Notes: generated by a model not told the origin, from the letters alone. DNA of 64,000 nucleotides from Dyadobacter sp. CY356 (GCF_021440195.1 NZ_JAJTSZ010000004.1:1-64000), one strand, 5' to 3'; positions 18,249 through 28,601 are shown, numbered from the stretch's first letter. Numbers and translations are program-made.

Positions 18249-18995
18249 ATGATCATCGTACTTTTTTTTATTGCACACTGGTACCTTTCACTGCTGATGC
18301 AGACTTTTTTCCTGCATCGTTACGCCGCACACAAAATGTTTACCATGAGTCCCTTCTGGGAGAAATTTTTCTATACCGCCACCTGGATCTTTCAAGGGTC
18401 ATCCTTTTTAAGTCCCTATGCATATGGCGTCATGCACAGACTGCACCACGCCTATGCAGATACAGAACTCGATCCACATTCTCCCAGTTTCTCTGAAAGC
18501 ATTGTGGACATGATGTGGAAGACGAAAAATTACTATAACAACATTGTTCATAAAACAGACACAATAGAACCAAAATTCAAGAAAGGCGTTCCTCATTGGG
18601 CGTTTATGGAAAAACTGGGAGATTCCTGGATTTCGCGCTTAGGTTGGGGTCTTTTTTATGTGGCCTTTTACATTCAGTTTGCAACGTCCTGGTGGATGTT
18701 TCTACTGCTTCCAATCCATTTTTTGATGGGACCGGTACATGGCGTGATCATCAACTGGTATGCGCATCGTTACGGCTATGTCAATTTCAAAGTGGATGAC
18801 ACAGCAAAAAATCTGCTTCCTTTTGATTTTTTAATGATGGGCGAATCTTACCATAACAATCACCACAAGTATGGCGGACGGGCAAATTTTGGATTTAAAT
18901 GGCATGAATTTGACCCTACATATCCTTTTATTTTACTTCTCAACAAACTAAAAATAATTCATCTTAAACCAAACAATGATTTGAATTACATGTAG
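18249..18995 (+). CDS. Membrane fatty acid desaturase (acyl-CoA desaturase family)
   Basis: This is a membrane di-iron desaturase that introduces a double bond into acyl chains. All three histidine boxes are present: HRYAAH (about 24-29), HRLHHAYADTELDPHSP (about 64), and HNNHHKYGG (about 203). Four hydrophobic spans surround them. At 248 residues it is shorter than many acyl-CoA desaturases but complete. It stands alone between recA and an aminopeptidase-like gene and probably adjusts membrane fluidity. Substrate and regiospecificity are unknown. Confidence 0.85.
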   Translation: MIIVLFFIAHWYLSLLMQTFFLHRYAAHKMFTMSPFWEKFFYTATWIFQGSSFLSPYAYGVMHRLHHAYADTELDPHSPSFSESIVDMMWKTKNYYNNIVHKTDTIEPKFKKGVPHWAFMEKLGDSWISRLGWGLFYVAFYIQFATSWWMFLLLPIHFLMGPVHGVIINWYAHRYGYVNFKVDDTAKNLLPFDFLMMGESYHNNHHKYGGRANFGFKWHEFDPTYPFILLLNKLKIIHLKPNNDLNYM

Positions 18996-19135
18996 CTTCT
19001 CCTCTTTTGTCACGAACACACTAATTTTCACGAATTGAAACTTGAAATTTAGACTCAAAATTATTTGTTACCAGACGTGAAGAAATTGTAATCCCATCAA
19101 TTAAACCAACAGGTTTTCTCTATTTTTGTATTATC

Positions 19136-19167
19136 AAAAAAGGCCGGTATTATTAACTGGCCTTTTT
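19136..19167 (+). terminator. Terminator hairpin upstream of the aminopeptidase-like gene
   Basis: AAAAAGGCCGGT (to 19148) pairs with ACTGGCCTTTTT (19156-19167) through 12 pairs with one G-U, and ends in a T run. It probably terminates the desaturase transcript 140 bp downstream of its stop. A TATTTTTG -7-like box lies at 19121-19128, immediately before it, so an attenuator role is also possible. Confidence 0.65.
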
Positions 19168-19190
19168 CGGTATTACAAAACCGTCTATCT

Positions 19191-20228
19191 GTGATTAAAA
19201 AAATATTTCTTGGCTTATTTATAATCCTGCTGGCATTAGGCATTTATTATCATGATCTGGTCAGCTATGGCTGGATGCAGGGAAAGGGGCAGATTACGAT
19301 GCTCATGAATGTTCAGGATGTGGATGATGTTCTTAACGATCCTACCTTTCCGGACTCTCTGAAATCAAGAATTCGACTGATTGAGGAAATCAAACAATTT
19401 GGCGTGGATTCGCTTGGTTTAAGCCCTTCAAAAAACTATACTACTTTTTATGACCAGCATGGCAAACCGCTCATCTGGGTTATCAATGCCTCGGACAGAT
19501 ACCGCATAAAGGCATACAAATGGTCATTCCCGATCATAGGGACTTTTCCATATAAAGGATATTTCGATTCAACGCGGGCTGTAAGGGAAGAAAAAGTTTT
19601 GAAACAGGAAGGTTTTGATACGGATATTGGGGAAGTTTCTGCGTGGTCTACTTTGGGATATCTTAAAGACCCCATTCTTTCAAGTATGCTAAGGAGACGT
19701 GAAGGAAGTCTGGCCAATCTTATTCTTCATGAGCTGACACATGGTACACTTTTTGTCAAAAATGATCTTGAACTTAATGAAAATCTGGCCAGTTTTGTCG
19801 GAGATCTGGGTGCTATCCGTTTTCTCAGACAAAAATATGGTCTGAATTCAAAAGAACTTCGTACATATGAATTTTCGAAAAAGTATAGTGATGCTTATTC
19901 TCAGCATATGCTTAGAGGAATTTCCAAATTGGACAGTCTTTATAGTTCTTTTGATAAAATAAAAATGGATACAGCGGCAAAAGATATTTTAAAAAACCGC
20001 GTAATTTTAAAAATACTTAATGATGCAGATACACTGTTTGCCGATAAAAAAACGTTGAAAACCAAAAGCAGATGGGACGAAAATAACCTGCCAAACAATG
20101 CTTACTTTATCAGTTATCAGACTTATAAATCAAAGCAAAATTTATTTCGTAAAGAATTTGAAACCAAATTCAGAGGGGATTTTCGGAAGTATTTGTCTTA
20201 TTTGAAAGAAAAGTATCCTTCTTTATAG
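19191..20228 (+). CDS. Predicted zinc aminopeptidase (PF10023-like)
   Basis: The 345-residue protein starts at a GTG (no ATG fits) with an N-terminal membrane anchor (about 4-22). The zinc motif HELTHGTLF near residue 180 is followed by ELNENLASFVGDLGA, giving HExxH plus a downstream Glu as the third ligand. This pattern and the SLxxLYxS C-terminal region match the predicted aminopeptidase family PF10023. It would act in the periplasm. DUF3108 follows 16 bp downstream on the same strand. Substrate unknown. Confidence 0.75.
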   Translation: MIKKIFLGLFIILLALGIYYHDLVSYGWMQGKGQITMLMNVQDVDDVLNDPTFPDSLKSRIRLIEEIKQFGVDSLGLSPSKNYTTFYDQHGKPLIWVINASDRYRIKAYKWSFPIIGTFPYKGYFDSTRAVREEKVLKQEGFDTDIGEVSAWSTLGYLKDPILSSMLRRREGSLANLILHELTHGTLFVKNDLELNENLASFVGDLGAIRFLRQKYGLNSKELRTYEFSKKYSDAYSQHMLRGISKLDSLYSSFDKIKMDTAAKDILKNRVILKILNDADTLFADKKTLKTKSRWDENNLPNNAYFISYQTYKSKQNLFRKEFETKFRGDFRKYLSYLKEKYPSL

Positions 20229-20244
20229 TACTACAACGATATTT

Positions 20245-21039
20245 ATGAAGAGATTGAAAATTACGATTATTGCAGTTTTATCGCTCACGGCGGTGTTGGC
20301 ATTCAGACAATTTGAACAAAATAGAATTATCGTAAACAAAAGTTTCAGTTTTGGTGAAAGAGTGGAATATCGCGTTCATTATGGATTTATCAATGCGGCA
20401 GAAGCCAAAGTTGAAATCGCCAAAAATTTGTCAATCGTCAATAATCATCCCTGCTACAAGATCAATGTTACAGGCCGGACGGTTGGCGCTTTCGATCTGA
20501 TCACGCGCGTAAGGGATAACTGGCGCTCATATGTGGACACGCTGGCTATTGTACCGCATATGTTTTACCAGAGTATACAGGAAAATAAGTACAGAAAAGA
20601 AGAAACTGTTGTTTTTAATCACGACAAAGACCAGGCAACTTCAACTGTCAAGGAAGAAACTAAAACATTCCACACGCCTAATAACGTCAATGACATTATC
20701 AGCGGTTACTTTTTCCTTCGTACAATAAATTTTGAAAAAGTAGCTTTGGGAGAGATCATTGAAATCCCGACTTTCTTTGATGGAGAAGTATATAAGCTGC
20801 GTATCAAATATGCGGGAAAAGATGTGATTAAAACCAAATTTGGAAAGATTAAAGTTTTAAAATTAAATCCGTTAATACCTGATAATAAGCTTTTTAAAGG
20901 TGAAGGCGCTGTGAAATTATGGGTATCAGACGACGTCAATAAAATTCCACTTAAAGCAGAGGTAGAACTTGCGATCGGATCTCTGGAAATGGATATCAAA
21001 TCAGTTAAAAATCTTCAGACGGAGCTTCAATGGTTTTAG
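20245..21039 (+). CDS. DUF3108 domain protein, secreted
   Basis: The 264 residues begin with a signal peptide (MKRLKITIIAVLSLTAVLAF). The body is a beta-rich DUF3108 domain: SFGERVEYRVHYGFINAAEAKVEI, then IQENKYRKEE and LKAEVELAIGSLEMDIKS near the end. DUF3108 proteins are periplasmic or surface proteins of unknown function with a lipocalin-like shape. It lies directly behind the aminopeptidase-like gene and overlaps the next, convergent gene by 35 bp. Confidence 0.75.
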   Translation: MKRLKITIIAVLSLTAVLAFRQFEQNRIIVNKSFSFGERVEYRVHYGFINAAEAKVEIAKNLSIVNNHPCYKINVTGRTVGAFDLITRVRDNWRSYVDTLAIVPHMFYQSIQENKYRKEETVVFNHDKDQATSTVKEETKTFHTPNNVNDIISGYFFLRTINFEKVALGEIIEIPTFFDGEVYKLRIKYAGKDVIKTKFGKIKVLKLNPLIPDNKLFKGEGAVKLWVSDDVNKIPLKAEVELAIGSLEMDIKSVKNLQTELQWF

Positions 21040-22009
21040 TTGATTTCCGTACCCGCCAGTTTTGAATTTGTTTGAAAGGAAATGGCATATCATTTTTTCT
21101 TATTGAAAAATAAGGAATACTTTCCGCTCCAAAACTTTTGTAAAAATCAGCGATTGATTTTATTTCCGGACTTTCAAAGTCAAAAATCAGTTCTTTTCCG
21201 GCATTTACTTTGAAGTAATGATCCAGCAAAATAGTCCTCGCATTTTCTTTCCTGCCTGTTAAATCAGCGGAATTAAATAGAAAAACGACCATTTTTCCAG
21301 TTTTTACATACAAAGTTCCTGCACTGATCCTTCCATGCTTTTCTGCATAAAAAACATCAACAGCTTCTTTAATTTTTAATTTTTCGAAGAGTTCTGATAA
21401 AATGTGATAGGCATTATCAGAAACGCCGCCGGCAATTCCTGATGCATTGTGATTCTGAAATAAATGAGTAAGTGGCTGAATATCTTCACCAGATTTAATA
21501 GTCCAGCCAAATTTCCCACCTCGCTTTAAATTAGCTTTTCGATCAGAAGAATACTTAGCCTGTATTTCAGAATATGAATCAGATAGTGAAAGCCAAAAGG
21601 TATGATTTTGCTTTACCTCATACTTCGGGAATTGATGCGCAACGTTACGGATAATCGCTGAATTGTGAGGATGGAAATTGTATGAAGAGATATAGGAAAA
21701 AGTAGAAGATAGCTTTTCCAAAAATAAACAGAAATGTTGTTCCGGAATTTTCTCAATAGAAAATAAGCCAAGATATTGACAAAATAAAGGCTGCTGAATT
21801 ACCTCAATATTCCATTTACGCTTAACTGGCAAAGGCATTACTATCAGATAATCGTCCACAGAAGGCCAAACCAGTGCTTTCCAGTTATCGCACACAATAT
21901 CAAGATACCAACTGAACGCATACGCTACATTTTGTTCCGATTTTGCAATCAAGGCATCCCAACGCTCATCATTAATTTCAGAGCGCGAAAGCAGGATTGG
22001 CAAAGTCAT
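21005..22009 (-). CDS. FemAB/GNAT-like acyltransferase (BioF2-like)
   Basis: The 334 residues have a Bacteroidota two-domain GNAT look: a hydrophobic N-terminal half (NVAYAFSWYLDIVCDNWKALVWPSVDDYLIVMPLPVK), a conserved YSSDRKANLKRGGKFGW segment near the middle, and a C-terminal DVFYAEKHGRISAGTLYVKTGKMVVFLFNSAD fold typical of FemAB/Acetyltransf_6. The end LIFDFESPEIKSIADFYKSFGA also fits. The acceptor is unknown; FemAB relatives add amino acids to peptidoglycan. It lies 11 bp downstream of dnaA and its 3' end overlaps the DUF3108 gene. Confidence 0.65.
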   Translation of the reverse strand: MTLPILLSRSEINDERWDALIAKSEQNVAYAFSWYLDIVCDNWKALVWPSVDDYLIVMPLPVKRKWNIEVIQQPLFCQYLGLFSIEKIPEQHFCLFLEKLSSTFSYISSYNFHPHNSAIIRNVAHQFPKYEVKQNHTFWLSLSDSYSEIQAKYSSDRKANLKRGGKFGWTIKSGEDIQPLTHLFQNHNASGIAGGVSDNAYHILSELFEKLKIKEAVDVFYAEKHGRISAGTLYVKTGKMVVFLFNSADLTGRKENARTILLDHYFKVNAGKELIFDFESPEIKSIADFYKSFGAESIPYFSIRKNDMPFPFKQIQNWRVRKSTKTIEAPSEDF

Positions 22010-22020
22010 GAACTGACTAT

Positions 22021-23478
22021 TTACTTAAAGTAACTGCGCAGTTTTTGCAACGTTTCTTCTACGTCCGGCGTCTCATCCATGAGTAGATTTACACTTTGTA
22101 TCGAGTGAATAACCGTACTATGATCTCTTCCACCAAAATGATAACCGATTGATTTTAAAGGCAAATCAGTATATTCTTTTGCCAGAAACATAGCCAACTG
22201 ACGCGGATAAACAACTTCTTTTTTCCGGCTTTTACTTTTCAGATCGGCAATGGTCACTTTAAAATAATCCGCAACCACTTCCTGAATCGTGTCAATGGTT
22301 ACTTCTTTATCCTCATTCATTACAATGTTTTTCAGCGTATTTTTCGCCAGTTCAACATCAATTTCACGACGGGTCAAAGAAGCCTGGGCCATCAAAGAAA
22401 CGATTACGCCTTCCAATTCACGCACGTTAGAATTCACGCTGTGCGCAATATATTCAATCACATCGTAATTGATATCAATTCCTTCCGCCTGAATTTTCTT
22501 TTGAATGATCGCAATACGCGTTTCGAAATCCGGCGTTTGTAAATCTGCCGTTAAGCCCCATTTAAAGCGTGAAAGCAAACGATCCTGCAAACCTTCCAGC
22601 TCTCTGGGCGGACGGTCGCTGGTCATGATAATTTGCTTACCTAACTGGTGCAGGTGATTAAATATATGGAAGAAAGTATCCTGTGTTTTTTCTTTTCCCG
22701 ACAAAAACTGAACATCATCAATCGCCAGCACATCCACTTTCATGTAGAAATCTGTGAAGTTCTGAAGCGTATTGTTTTTGATAGAGTTAATAAACTGGTT
22801 GGTAAATTTTTCAGAAGAAACGTAAAGTACCAGCTTATTATCAAAGTGGTTCATGATATAATTCCCGATGGCCTGTACGAGGTGGGTTTTACCTAATCCT
22901 ACGCCACCATACATCATCAAAGGGTTGAAGGAAGTCAGACCTGGTCGTTGTGCTACGGCAAAACCCGCAGAACGCGCCAAACGGTTACAATCTCCTTCAA
23001 TAAAGTTATCAAAAGAATAATTCGGATTCAGATAGGTATCCAGATTCATAGAATCCTGATCCTTCACGTTATTATTATTTGAACCCATTCTCGGATCCGT
23101 TGCAAAATTATCCGGTTTTGAATATTTGGGCGACTTCACAGTCGACACATTCATAGTAAGCGGCTGATGCTTCTCATTTCCTGTGTCAACAATGATGGAA
23201 TACTCCAAAAGACCATCACGACCGATGGCATAGTCCAAAGCTTTTCTTAAAAGATTTACGTAATTATCTTCCAGCCATTCGTAAAAAAACTGACTTGGTA
23301 CCTGAATCGTAAGGACTTTTCCATAGATTTTTAGTGGTCGGATTGGCTCGAACCACGTTTTAAAACTCTGCTCAGGAATATGCTGCTGAATCACCCTGAG
23401 GCAACTATCCCATATTTGGTCTACTTCTCTATGTGCGGTTACTCTTTCCAATGTCAAACTTGCGTAATCAGATATCAT
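22021..23478 (-). CDS. dnaA: Chromosomal replication initiator DnaA
   Basis: DnaA binds oriC and opens the duplex. The 485-residue protein has domain I (IWDSCLRVIQQHIPEQSFKTWFEPI), a linker with an NNNN run, the AAA+ domain with Walker A GGVGLGKTHL (about 195) and Walker B VLAIDDVQFL, and domain IV with the DNA-binding signature PRQLAMFLAKEYTDLPLKSIGYHFGGRDHSTVIHS. The length is normal. Neither dnaN nor DnaA-box clusters are visible nearby, so the origin is not clearly here. Confidence 0.98.
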   Translation of the reverse strand: MISDYASLTLERVTAHREVDQIWDSCLRVIQQHIPEQSFKTWFEPIRPLKIYGKVLTIQVPSQFFYEWLEDNYVNLLRKALDYAIGRDGLLEYSIIVDTGNEKHQPLTMNVSTVKSPKYSKPDNFATDPRMGSNNNNVKDQDSMNLDTYLNPNYSFDNFIEGDCNRLARSAGFAVAQRPGLTSFNPLMMYGGVGLGKTHLVQAIGNYIMNHFDNKLVLYVSSEKFTNQFINSIKNNTLQNFTDFYMKVDVLAIDDVQFLSGKEKTQDTFFHIFNHLHQLGKQIIMTSDRPPRELEGLQDRLLSRFKWGLTADLQTPDFETRIAIIQKKIQAEGIDINYDVIEYIAHSVNSNVRELEGVIVSLMAQASLTRREIDVELAKNTLKNIVMNEDKEVTIDTIQEVVADYFKVTIADLKSKSRKKEVVYPRQLAMFLAKEYTDLPLKSIGYHFGGRDHSTVIHSIQSVNLLMDETPDVEETLQKLRSYFK

Positions 23479-23493
23479 AAATCAAAAGGACGG

Positions 23494-23501
23494 CAAAGAT
23501 A
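23494..23501 (-). promoter_or_regulatory. Candidate dnaA -7 box (TATCTTTG)
   Basis: On the minus strand this reads TATCTTTG, 16 bp before the dnaA ATG, implying a very short leader. There is no obvious -33 element. Confidence 0.35.
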
Positions 23502-23635
23502 AGAAAATAGATGGTCTCTGCAGATAAACCAGTGTTGAATTTAAAACCATTCCCAAGGAATACCAAGCCCAAAAATAAATCCATTGAAATAATCCAACCT
23601 ATTGACGGCCAATTTCCTTTCAGGTAACATGTGAA

Positions 23636-23668
23636 TTGAAAAAATGTAATCCCAAATTAGTAGCTTTG
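23636..23668 (+). promoter_or_regulatory. Promoter of the mutAB operon
   Basis: TTG at 23636-23638 and TAGCTTTG at 23661-23668 are separated by 22 bp, a good match to the Bacteroidota TTG/TAnnTTTG promoter. The mutA ATG follows 48 bp later. Confidence 0.55.
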
Positions 23669-23715
23669 TTTCCTGTGCCTGGTGTTTGAAAAAATGTTCT
23701 GTCAAATTTAAAATT

Positions 23716-25092
23716 ATGTCAAAACTGCTGTTTTCAGAATTCAAATTCTCCACAAAAGACACCTGGAAAAAGCAGGCAGAAAAGGAATTAGGAGAAAATA
23801 ATACGAGGATTGTAAACTGGGAGATTGCTCCTGATCTACTTGTAGACCCCTATTACACAGCGGAAAACAGCAACGACGAACAGGTCCGTGCCTTACAAAA
23901 TTGCCAGAAAAAAGATTCAGGATGGCTCAATATACCTTTCATTTCTTTTGACAAACCATGGTCGACCAATGAAAAAATAAAATCTTCTTTGGATTCAGGA
24001 GCTGATGCGATTATTCTTGATCTGATTGAAACATATCTTTTAAAAACTGAACTTTCAAAAACACTTCACGGGATAAGGCTGAGCGACACACCTATTTTTT
24101 TTCGTACCAAAATAAATGCGGAAAATTTATTTGAAGAAATTACTAAGGGAGCAGGATATTACCTGAAAGGCGGAATTTATAACGATCCTTTGGCAAACTG
24201 GATGCGGACCGGAACTGATTTTGAGGATGCAGTTGAAAATATCAGCAAGGTCCTTAACAAGACAAAACAGATGCGTGAATTCCGGCCACTGATGATCGAA
24301 AGTCATGTGTTTCATAATGCCGGTGCCAATGTCGTCCAGGAACTTGCTTTTCTTTTAGCTTCAATGGTTCATTATCTGGATAAATTAACCGATACCGGGA
24401 TTGCTCCGCTGCTCGCTTTAAACCGGTTCTTTTATTCAATATCCATTGGGCCGGAATATCTGACGGAAATTGCAAAACTTCGTGCTTTAAGATTTTTGTA
24501 CCGAAAAATCAGTCGTGCATATCGGGTTCCTGATGAGCTTTGTAAAGTTTTCATTCACACCCGGACCTCATCATTTTACGATTCTGCACATTCGCCTGAA
24601 ACTAATATGATCAGGTCCACTTCGGAAGCCATGAGTGCCGTAATTGGCGGATGTGATGGTTTGACTGTACAGGCTTTTGATCATTTATTTACAAAACCAA
24701 ACGAATTCAGCGCGCGTATCGCCAGAAATGTATCCTCCTTGCTGGCCAGCGAAAGTTATCTGAGCGCAGTGGCAGATCCGGGAGCAGGTTCTTATCAGAT
24801 TGAGATGATGTCGATAAAAATTGCGGATGCAGCCTGGAAATTATTTTTACAAACAGAAGAAAAAGGTGGTTTGATTTCTTGTTTCAGGGAAGGTTTTATT
24901 CAATCTGAAATTGAAAATTCCTGGCAGAAAAAAATAGATGATCTTAAAAACGGAAAAATTATGGTTGGAGTTAATAAATACCAAAATGAAGAAAATTCCG
25001 ATGCAGTGCCAGACATTGACCTATTGAAAAACAATGGAGATTTTGTGATCTTACCAAACAGAAATTTGTCCGCAACAATTTTCAAAAAATAG
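23716..25092 (+). CDS. mutA: Methylmalonyl-CoA mutase small subunit
   Basis: This is the non-catalytic beta subunit that pairs with MutB to interconvert methylmalonyl-CoA and succinyl-CoA. I start it at MSKLLFSEF (23716) rather than 30 bp upstream, giving 458 residues. It has the mutase barrel (RPLMIESHVFHNAGANVVQELAFLLAS, then IHTRTSSFYDSAHSPETNMIRSTSEAMSAVIGGCDGLTVQAFD) but lacks the C-terminal B12-binding DxHxxG motif, as expected for the small subunit. mutB follows 46 bp downstream. No meaB/argK chaperone gene is in the window. Confidence 0.93.
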   Translation: MSKLLFSEFKFSTKDTWKKQAEKELGENNTRIVNWEIAPDLLVDPYYTAENSNDEQVRALQNCQKKDSGWLNIPFISFDKPWSTNEKIKSSLDSGADAIILDLIETYLLKTELSKTLHGIRLSDTPIFFRTKINAENLFEEITKGAGYYLKGGIYNDPLANWMRTGTDFEDAVENISKVLNKTKQMREFRPLMIESHVFHNAGANVVQELAFLLASMVHYLDKLTDTGIAPLLALNRFFYSISIGPEYLTEIAKLRALRFLYRKISRAYRVPDELCKVFIHTRTSSFYDSAHSPETNMIRSTSEAMSAVIGGCDGLTVQAFDHLFTKPNEFSARIARNVSSLLASESYLSAVADPGAGSYQIEMMSIKIADAAWKLFLQTEEKGGLISCFREGFIQSEIENSWQKKIDDLKNGKIMVGVNKYQNEENSDAVPDIDLLKNNGDFVILPNRNLSATIFKK

Positions 25093-25138
25093 AGGAAGTC
25101 TTAGCTTGAATCTGCTTTTAAAATAAAAAACTGAAACT

Positions 25139-27283
25139 ATGAAGCCTGATTTTAAAAATATTGTGCTTCAAAACAGTGAAGACCGCTTACCGGCTTCAAA
25201 GAAAATAGTAAAATCTTTTACAACGCAGGAAGGAATAAAGTTAAAATCATCTTACAAAAAGGAAGATTTGGCTGAATCGGAACATCTTGGTTCCGGTGCT
25301 GGTACAGCCCCATATCTTCGGGGCCCGTATGCCAGTATGTACCTGGAAAGACCATGGACAATACGCCAATATGCCGGTTTTTCAACCGCTGAGGATTCCA
25401 ATGCCTTTTACAGGCGCAATTTAGCTGGCGGACAAAAAGGTCTTTCTGTGGCTTTTGATCTGGCCACCCACCGTGGTTATGACTCTGACCATCCGCGTGT
25501 GACGGGTGATGTTGGAAAAGCAGGCGTTGCTATTGATTCCGTGGAAGATGTCAAAATCCTTTTTGATAAGATACCGCTCAATGAAATGTCCGTTTCCATG
25601 ACCATGAACGGAGCGGTTATTCCGATCATGGCCTTTTTCATTGTTGCCGCCGAGGAGCAGGGAGTATCTGCTGAAAAACTTTCCGGGACAATCCAGAATG
25701 ATATTCTGAAAGAATTTATGGTACGAAATACTTACATATATCCGCCGGCACCATCCATGCGGATCGTGGGAGATATTTTTGCCTATACTTCCCGTTTCAT
25801 GCCAAAGTTTAATTCTATCAGCATCAGCGGTTATCATATGCACGAAGCCGGGGCGCCTGCCCATATTGAGCTCGCTTATACGCTGGCAGACGGACTCGAA
25901 TATATCAGAACCGGGTTAAAAGCAGGAATGGAAATTGATGATTTTGCACCAAGATTATCCTTCTTCTGGGGAATTGGCATGAATCATTTTATGGAAATCG
26001 CCAAGCTGCGGGCGGGAAGATTGTTATGGGCAAAAATTGTCAAGCAGTTTAACCCAAAATCAGATAAGTCATTGGCATTGCGTGCGCATTGTCAGACCAG
26101 TGGTTACAGTCTCACTGAGCAAGATCCATACAATAACGTTGCCCGGACCTGCGTGGAAGCGATGGCGGCAGTTATGGGACATACACAATCGCTTCATACC
26201 AATTCGCTGGATGAGGCGATAGCATTGCCGACAGACTCCTCCGCCAGAATTGCCCGAAATACCCAGTTATTTTTACAGCATGAAACCGATATCTGCAAAG
26301 CGGTTGATCCCTGGGGCGGGTCGTATTATGTCGAATATCTGACCAAAGAACTGGCTCAAAAAGCATGGGAATTGATTGAGGAGGTTGAAAAACTGGGTGG
26401 TATGACAAAAGCGATCGAAACTGGTTTGCCAAAAATGAAAATAGAAGAAGCCGCTGCCAGAAAACAAGCCAGAATTGACGCTGGACGTGATGTTATAGTA
26501 GGTGTTAATAAGTTTAAGACAGATTCGAAAGAAATTTTAGACATACGCGATATTGATAACAACAGTGTCCGGGAAGCACAGATAAACCGGCTTCTCAAAA
26601 TAAAATCAGAAAGAAATCAGCGGGAAGTTTCCGAATCTTTATCAGCAATAACGACTGCCTGTAAGAAAACGGGAGGTAAAAATATGGAAAGCAATTTGCT
26701 GGCATTGGCTGTGGATGCTGCCCGTAAAAGAGCTACCTTAGGTGAAATATCAGACGCGATGGAAAAAGAATTCGGACGATATAAAGCAGTGATCAGGTCG
26801 GTATCCGGAATTTATAAATCGGAGGTTTCTGACGATGAAAATTTCCGGCTTGCTCAGGAAATGGCCAATCAGTTTGCAGAAATGGAAGGAAGAAGACCAC
26901 GGATATTGGTTGCCAAAATGGGTCAGGACGGCCACGACCGTGGTGCAAAGATTATTGCAACTAGTTTTGCTGATCTTGGATTTGACGTAGATATTGGCCC
27001 ACTTTTCCAGACACCGGAGGAAGTTGCCATAAACGCGGCAGAAAATGATGTCCACATTGTAGGCACTTCAAGTTTGGCTGCGGGACACAAAACGCTGATT
27101 CCACAATTGATTGAAGAATTGAAGAAAATTGGACGGGAAGATATTATGGTCGTGGCAGGCGGCGTAATTCCTTCACAGGACTATCAGTTTTTGTATGATG
27201 CCGGTGTAAAAGGAATTTTCGGGCCAGGGACGATTATTTCAGTTGCTGCACAGAAGATATTAAAGGAGTTGATGGAGGATTAA
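25139..27283 (+). CDS. mutB: Methylmalonyl-CoA mutase large subunit
   Basis: This is the catalytic, adenosylcobalamin-dependent subunit of methylmalonyl-CoA mutase, used in propionate and odd-chain or branched-chain metabolism. The 714 residues hold the substrate barrel ([25 protein letters not shown] near the start, [25 protein letters not shown] in the middle) and a C-terminal B12 domain with [10 protein letters not shown], where H599 is the lower cobalt ligand. Length and motifs are fully canonical. Confidence 0.97.
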   Translation: MKPDFKNIVLQNSEDRLPASKKIVKSFTTQEGIKLKSSYKKEDLAESEHLGSGAGTAPYLRGPYASMYLERPWTIRQYAGFSTAEDSNAFYRRNLAGGQKGLSVAFDLATHRGYDSDHPRVTGDVGKAGVAIDSVEDVKILFDKIPLNEMSVSMTMNGAVIPIMAFFIVAAEEQGVSAEKLSGTIQNDILKEFMVRNTYIYPPAPSMRIVGDIFAYTSRFMPKFNSISISGYHMHEAGAPAHIELAYTLADGLEYIRTGLKAGMEIDDFAPRLSFFWGIGMNHFMEIAKLRAGRLLWAKIVKQFNPKSDKSLALRAHCQTSGYSLTEQDPYNNVARTCVEAMAAVMGHTQSLHTNSLDEAIALPTDSSARIARNTQLFLQHETDICKAVDPWGGSYYVEYLTKELAQKAWELIEEVEKLGGMTKAIETGLPKMKIEEAAARKQARIDAGRDVIVGVNKFKTDSKEILDIRDIDNNSVREAQINRLLKIKSERNQREVSESLSAITTACKKTGGKNMESNLLALAVDAARKRATLGEISDAMEKEFGRYKAVIRSVSGIYKSEVSDDENFRLAQEMANQFAEMEGRRPRILVAKMGQDGHDRGAKIIATSFADLGFDVDIGPLFQTPEEVAINAAENDVHIVGTSSLAAGHKTLIPQLIEELKKIGREDIMVVAGGVIPSQDYQFLYDAGVKGIFGPGTIISVAAQKILKELMED

Positions 27284-27317
27284 ATATGCCAAAAAATTGA
27301 CAGAATTCCCTAAAAAT

Positions 27318-28601
27318 CTATCGCTCATTTGCTTCATCCCAATTACACTTATGACCCAATTTATCAATCAATAACGCATTAAATGTTTTAACCTTTCCCA
27401 AAACCAAAGAAGTACAATTCCCGCCAAAACCAAAAGAATTTGAAAGGACATAATTTACCGAAACATTGGACTGCAACTTGGTAATTGGCTTAGCATCAAA
27501 ACCTTCCATATTTGTTTCAATATGCAAACTTGGATATACTTCTGAATTACGGATGCTCAAAATACTAAATATTGCTTCCACTGCGCCCGAGGCACCCAGC
27601 GTATGTCCGGTATATGATTTTGTTGAGCTAAATGGAGGTACTTTTTCAAAAATTTGTGAAATTCCAAACAATTCCACCCGGTCATTATTTGGCGTTCCGG
27701 TTCCGTGGGTGTTGATATAGTCTATTTCTGAGGTTACAATCCCGGCGGATTCTATTGCGGTTCTCATTGACATGATCGCTCCAACAGCATCTTCTGACAT
27801 CGCCGAAGGATGGTGAGCATCATTTGAATTACCGTATCCCAGAATTTCAGCATATACTTTTTTATTACCGGCAATTTCTTCTGACTCCAATACCAGATAT
27901 GCTCCTGCTTCGCCAAGATTTAAACCATCACGATTTTCATCAAAAGGTTTACACGGAAATTCGGAAAGGATTTTAAGCGCATTGAAACCGTTTACTGTAT
28001 ATTTAGCGAGTGAATCAACACCTCCTACAATAACACGTTTGGCTCTGCCGGATTTTATTAATCTGGCACCCATCATGATCGTATTTGCGGATGAGGAACA
28101 AGCTGTGTTAATCGTGTCAGTAAATCCGCTGATCTTGTATTTTTCAATCAGTCGTAATGTATGTGCAGCGCATCCGTATGCTTCAAGATATTCAGAGCCT
28201 TCGGATTTCATATTCGCATCCTCATAAAGCTGGTCCGTCAGACACATCCCTCCAACCGTACTCGCAGAAATCAATGCTGTATCGAAAGATGACAATTCCT
28301 CCACGCTCAATCCGGCATCAGTAACTGCTTCGTCAAAAGCCTTAACAGCCAACAAACAGGTACGGGTAAAGCCAGATTCTTTTTCAAGATGCAGAAATTC
28401 TTTAAGCTGATCATTACTCAGTTTCACTTCCCCGAAAGATAGTGTTTCCGTGTAAAGTGATTCAAAATGAACCGCTTTACCAATTCCATCTTTCCCGGAA
28501 ATTAAACTGATATGGTTCTCTGACACATTATTTCCCAGTGCAGAAATAAGGCCAATCCCTGTTACATAAACCCTTTTTCCTGCCTCACGCTGTTTTTGCA
28601 T
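27318..28601 (-). CDS. Beta-ketoacyl-ACP synthase (KAS I/II type) of the pigment cluster
   Basis: This condensing enzyme extends an acyl-ACP chain. The 427 residues keep the full catalytic triad: C168 in NTACSSSA, H299 in NTHGTGTPNND and H333 in YTGHTLGASG. After the usual end near LVLGK it has about 22 extra residues (KTFNALLIDKLGHKCNWDEANER). It overlaps the upstream ACP gene by 17 bp, so it is coupled to its own carrier. It is the last gene of the minus-strand run. No chain-length-factor partner, ketoreductase or dehydratase is adjacent. It resembles ketosynthases of flexirubin and aryl-polyene clusters more than housekeeping FabF, by context. Confidence 0.85.
   Translation of the reverse strand: MQKQREAGKRVYVTGIGLISALGNNVSENHISLISGKDGIGKAVHFESLYTETLSFGEVKLSNDQLKEFLHLEKESGFTRTCLLAVKAFDEAVTDAGLSVEELSSFDTALISASTVGGMCLTDQLYEDANMKSEGSEYLEAYGCAAHTLRLIEKYKISGFTDTINTACSSSANTIMMGARLIKSGRAKRVIVGGVDSLAKYTVNGFNALKILSEFPCKPFDENRDGLNLGEAGAYLVLESEEIAGNKKVYAEILGYGNSNDAHHPSAMSEDAVGAIMSMRTAIESAGIVTSEIDYINTHGTGTPNNDRVELFGISQIFEKVPPFSSTKSYTGHTLGASGAVEAIFSILSIRNSEVYPSLHIETNMEGFDAKPITKLQSNVSVNYVLSNSFGFGGNCTSLVLGKVKTFNALLIDKLGHKCNWDEANER

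Noticed and set aside
22021-23715. Possible replication origin next to dnaA
   Set aside because: No cluster of TTATCCACA-type boxes, no AT-rich repeat array and no dnaN neighbour were seen in the flanking gaps.
23541-23762. Short minus-strand frame between dnaA and mutA
   Set aside because: It overlaps the mutA promoter and start region, has no recognisable motif and lies opposite a well-supported promoter and gene.
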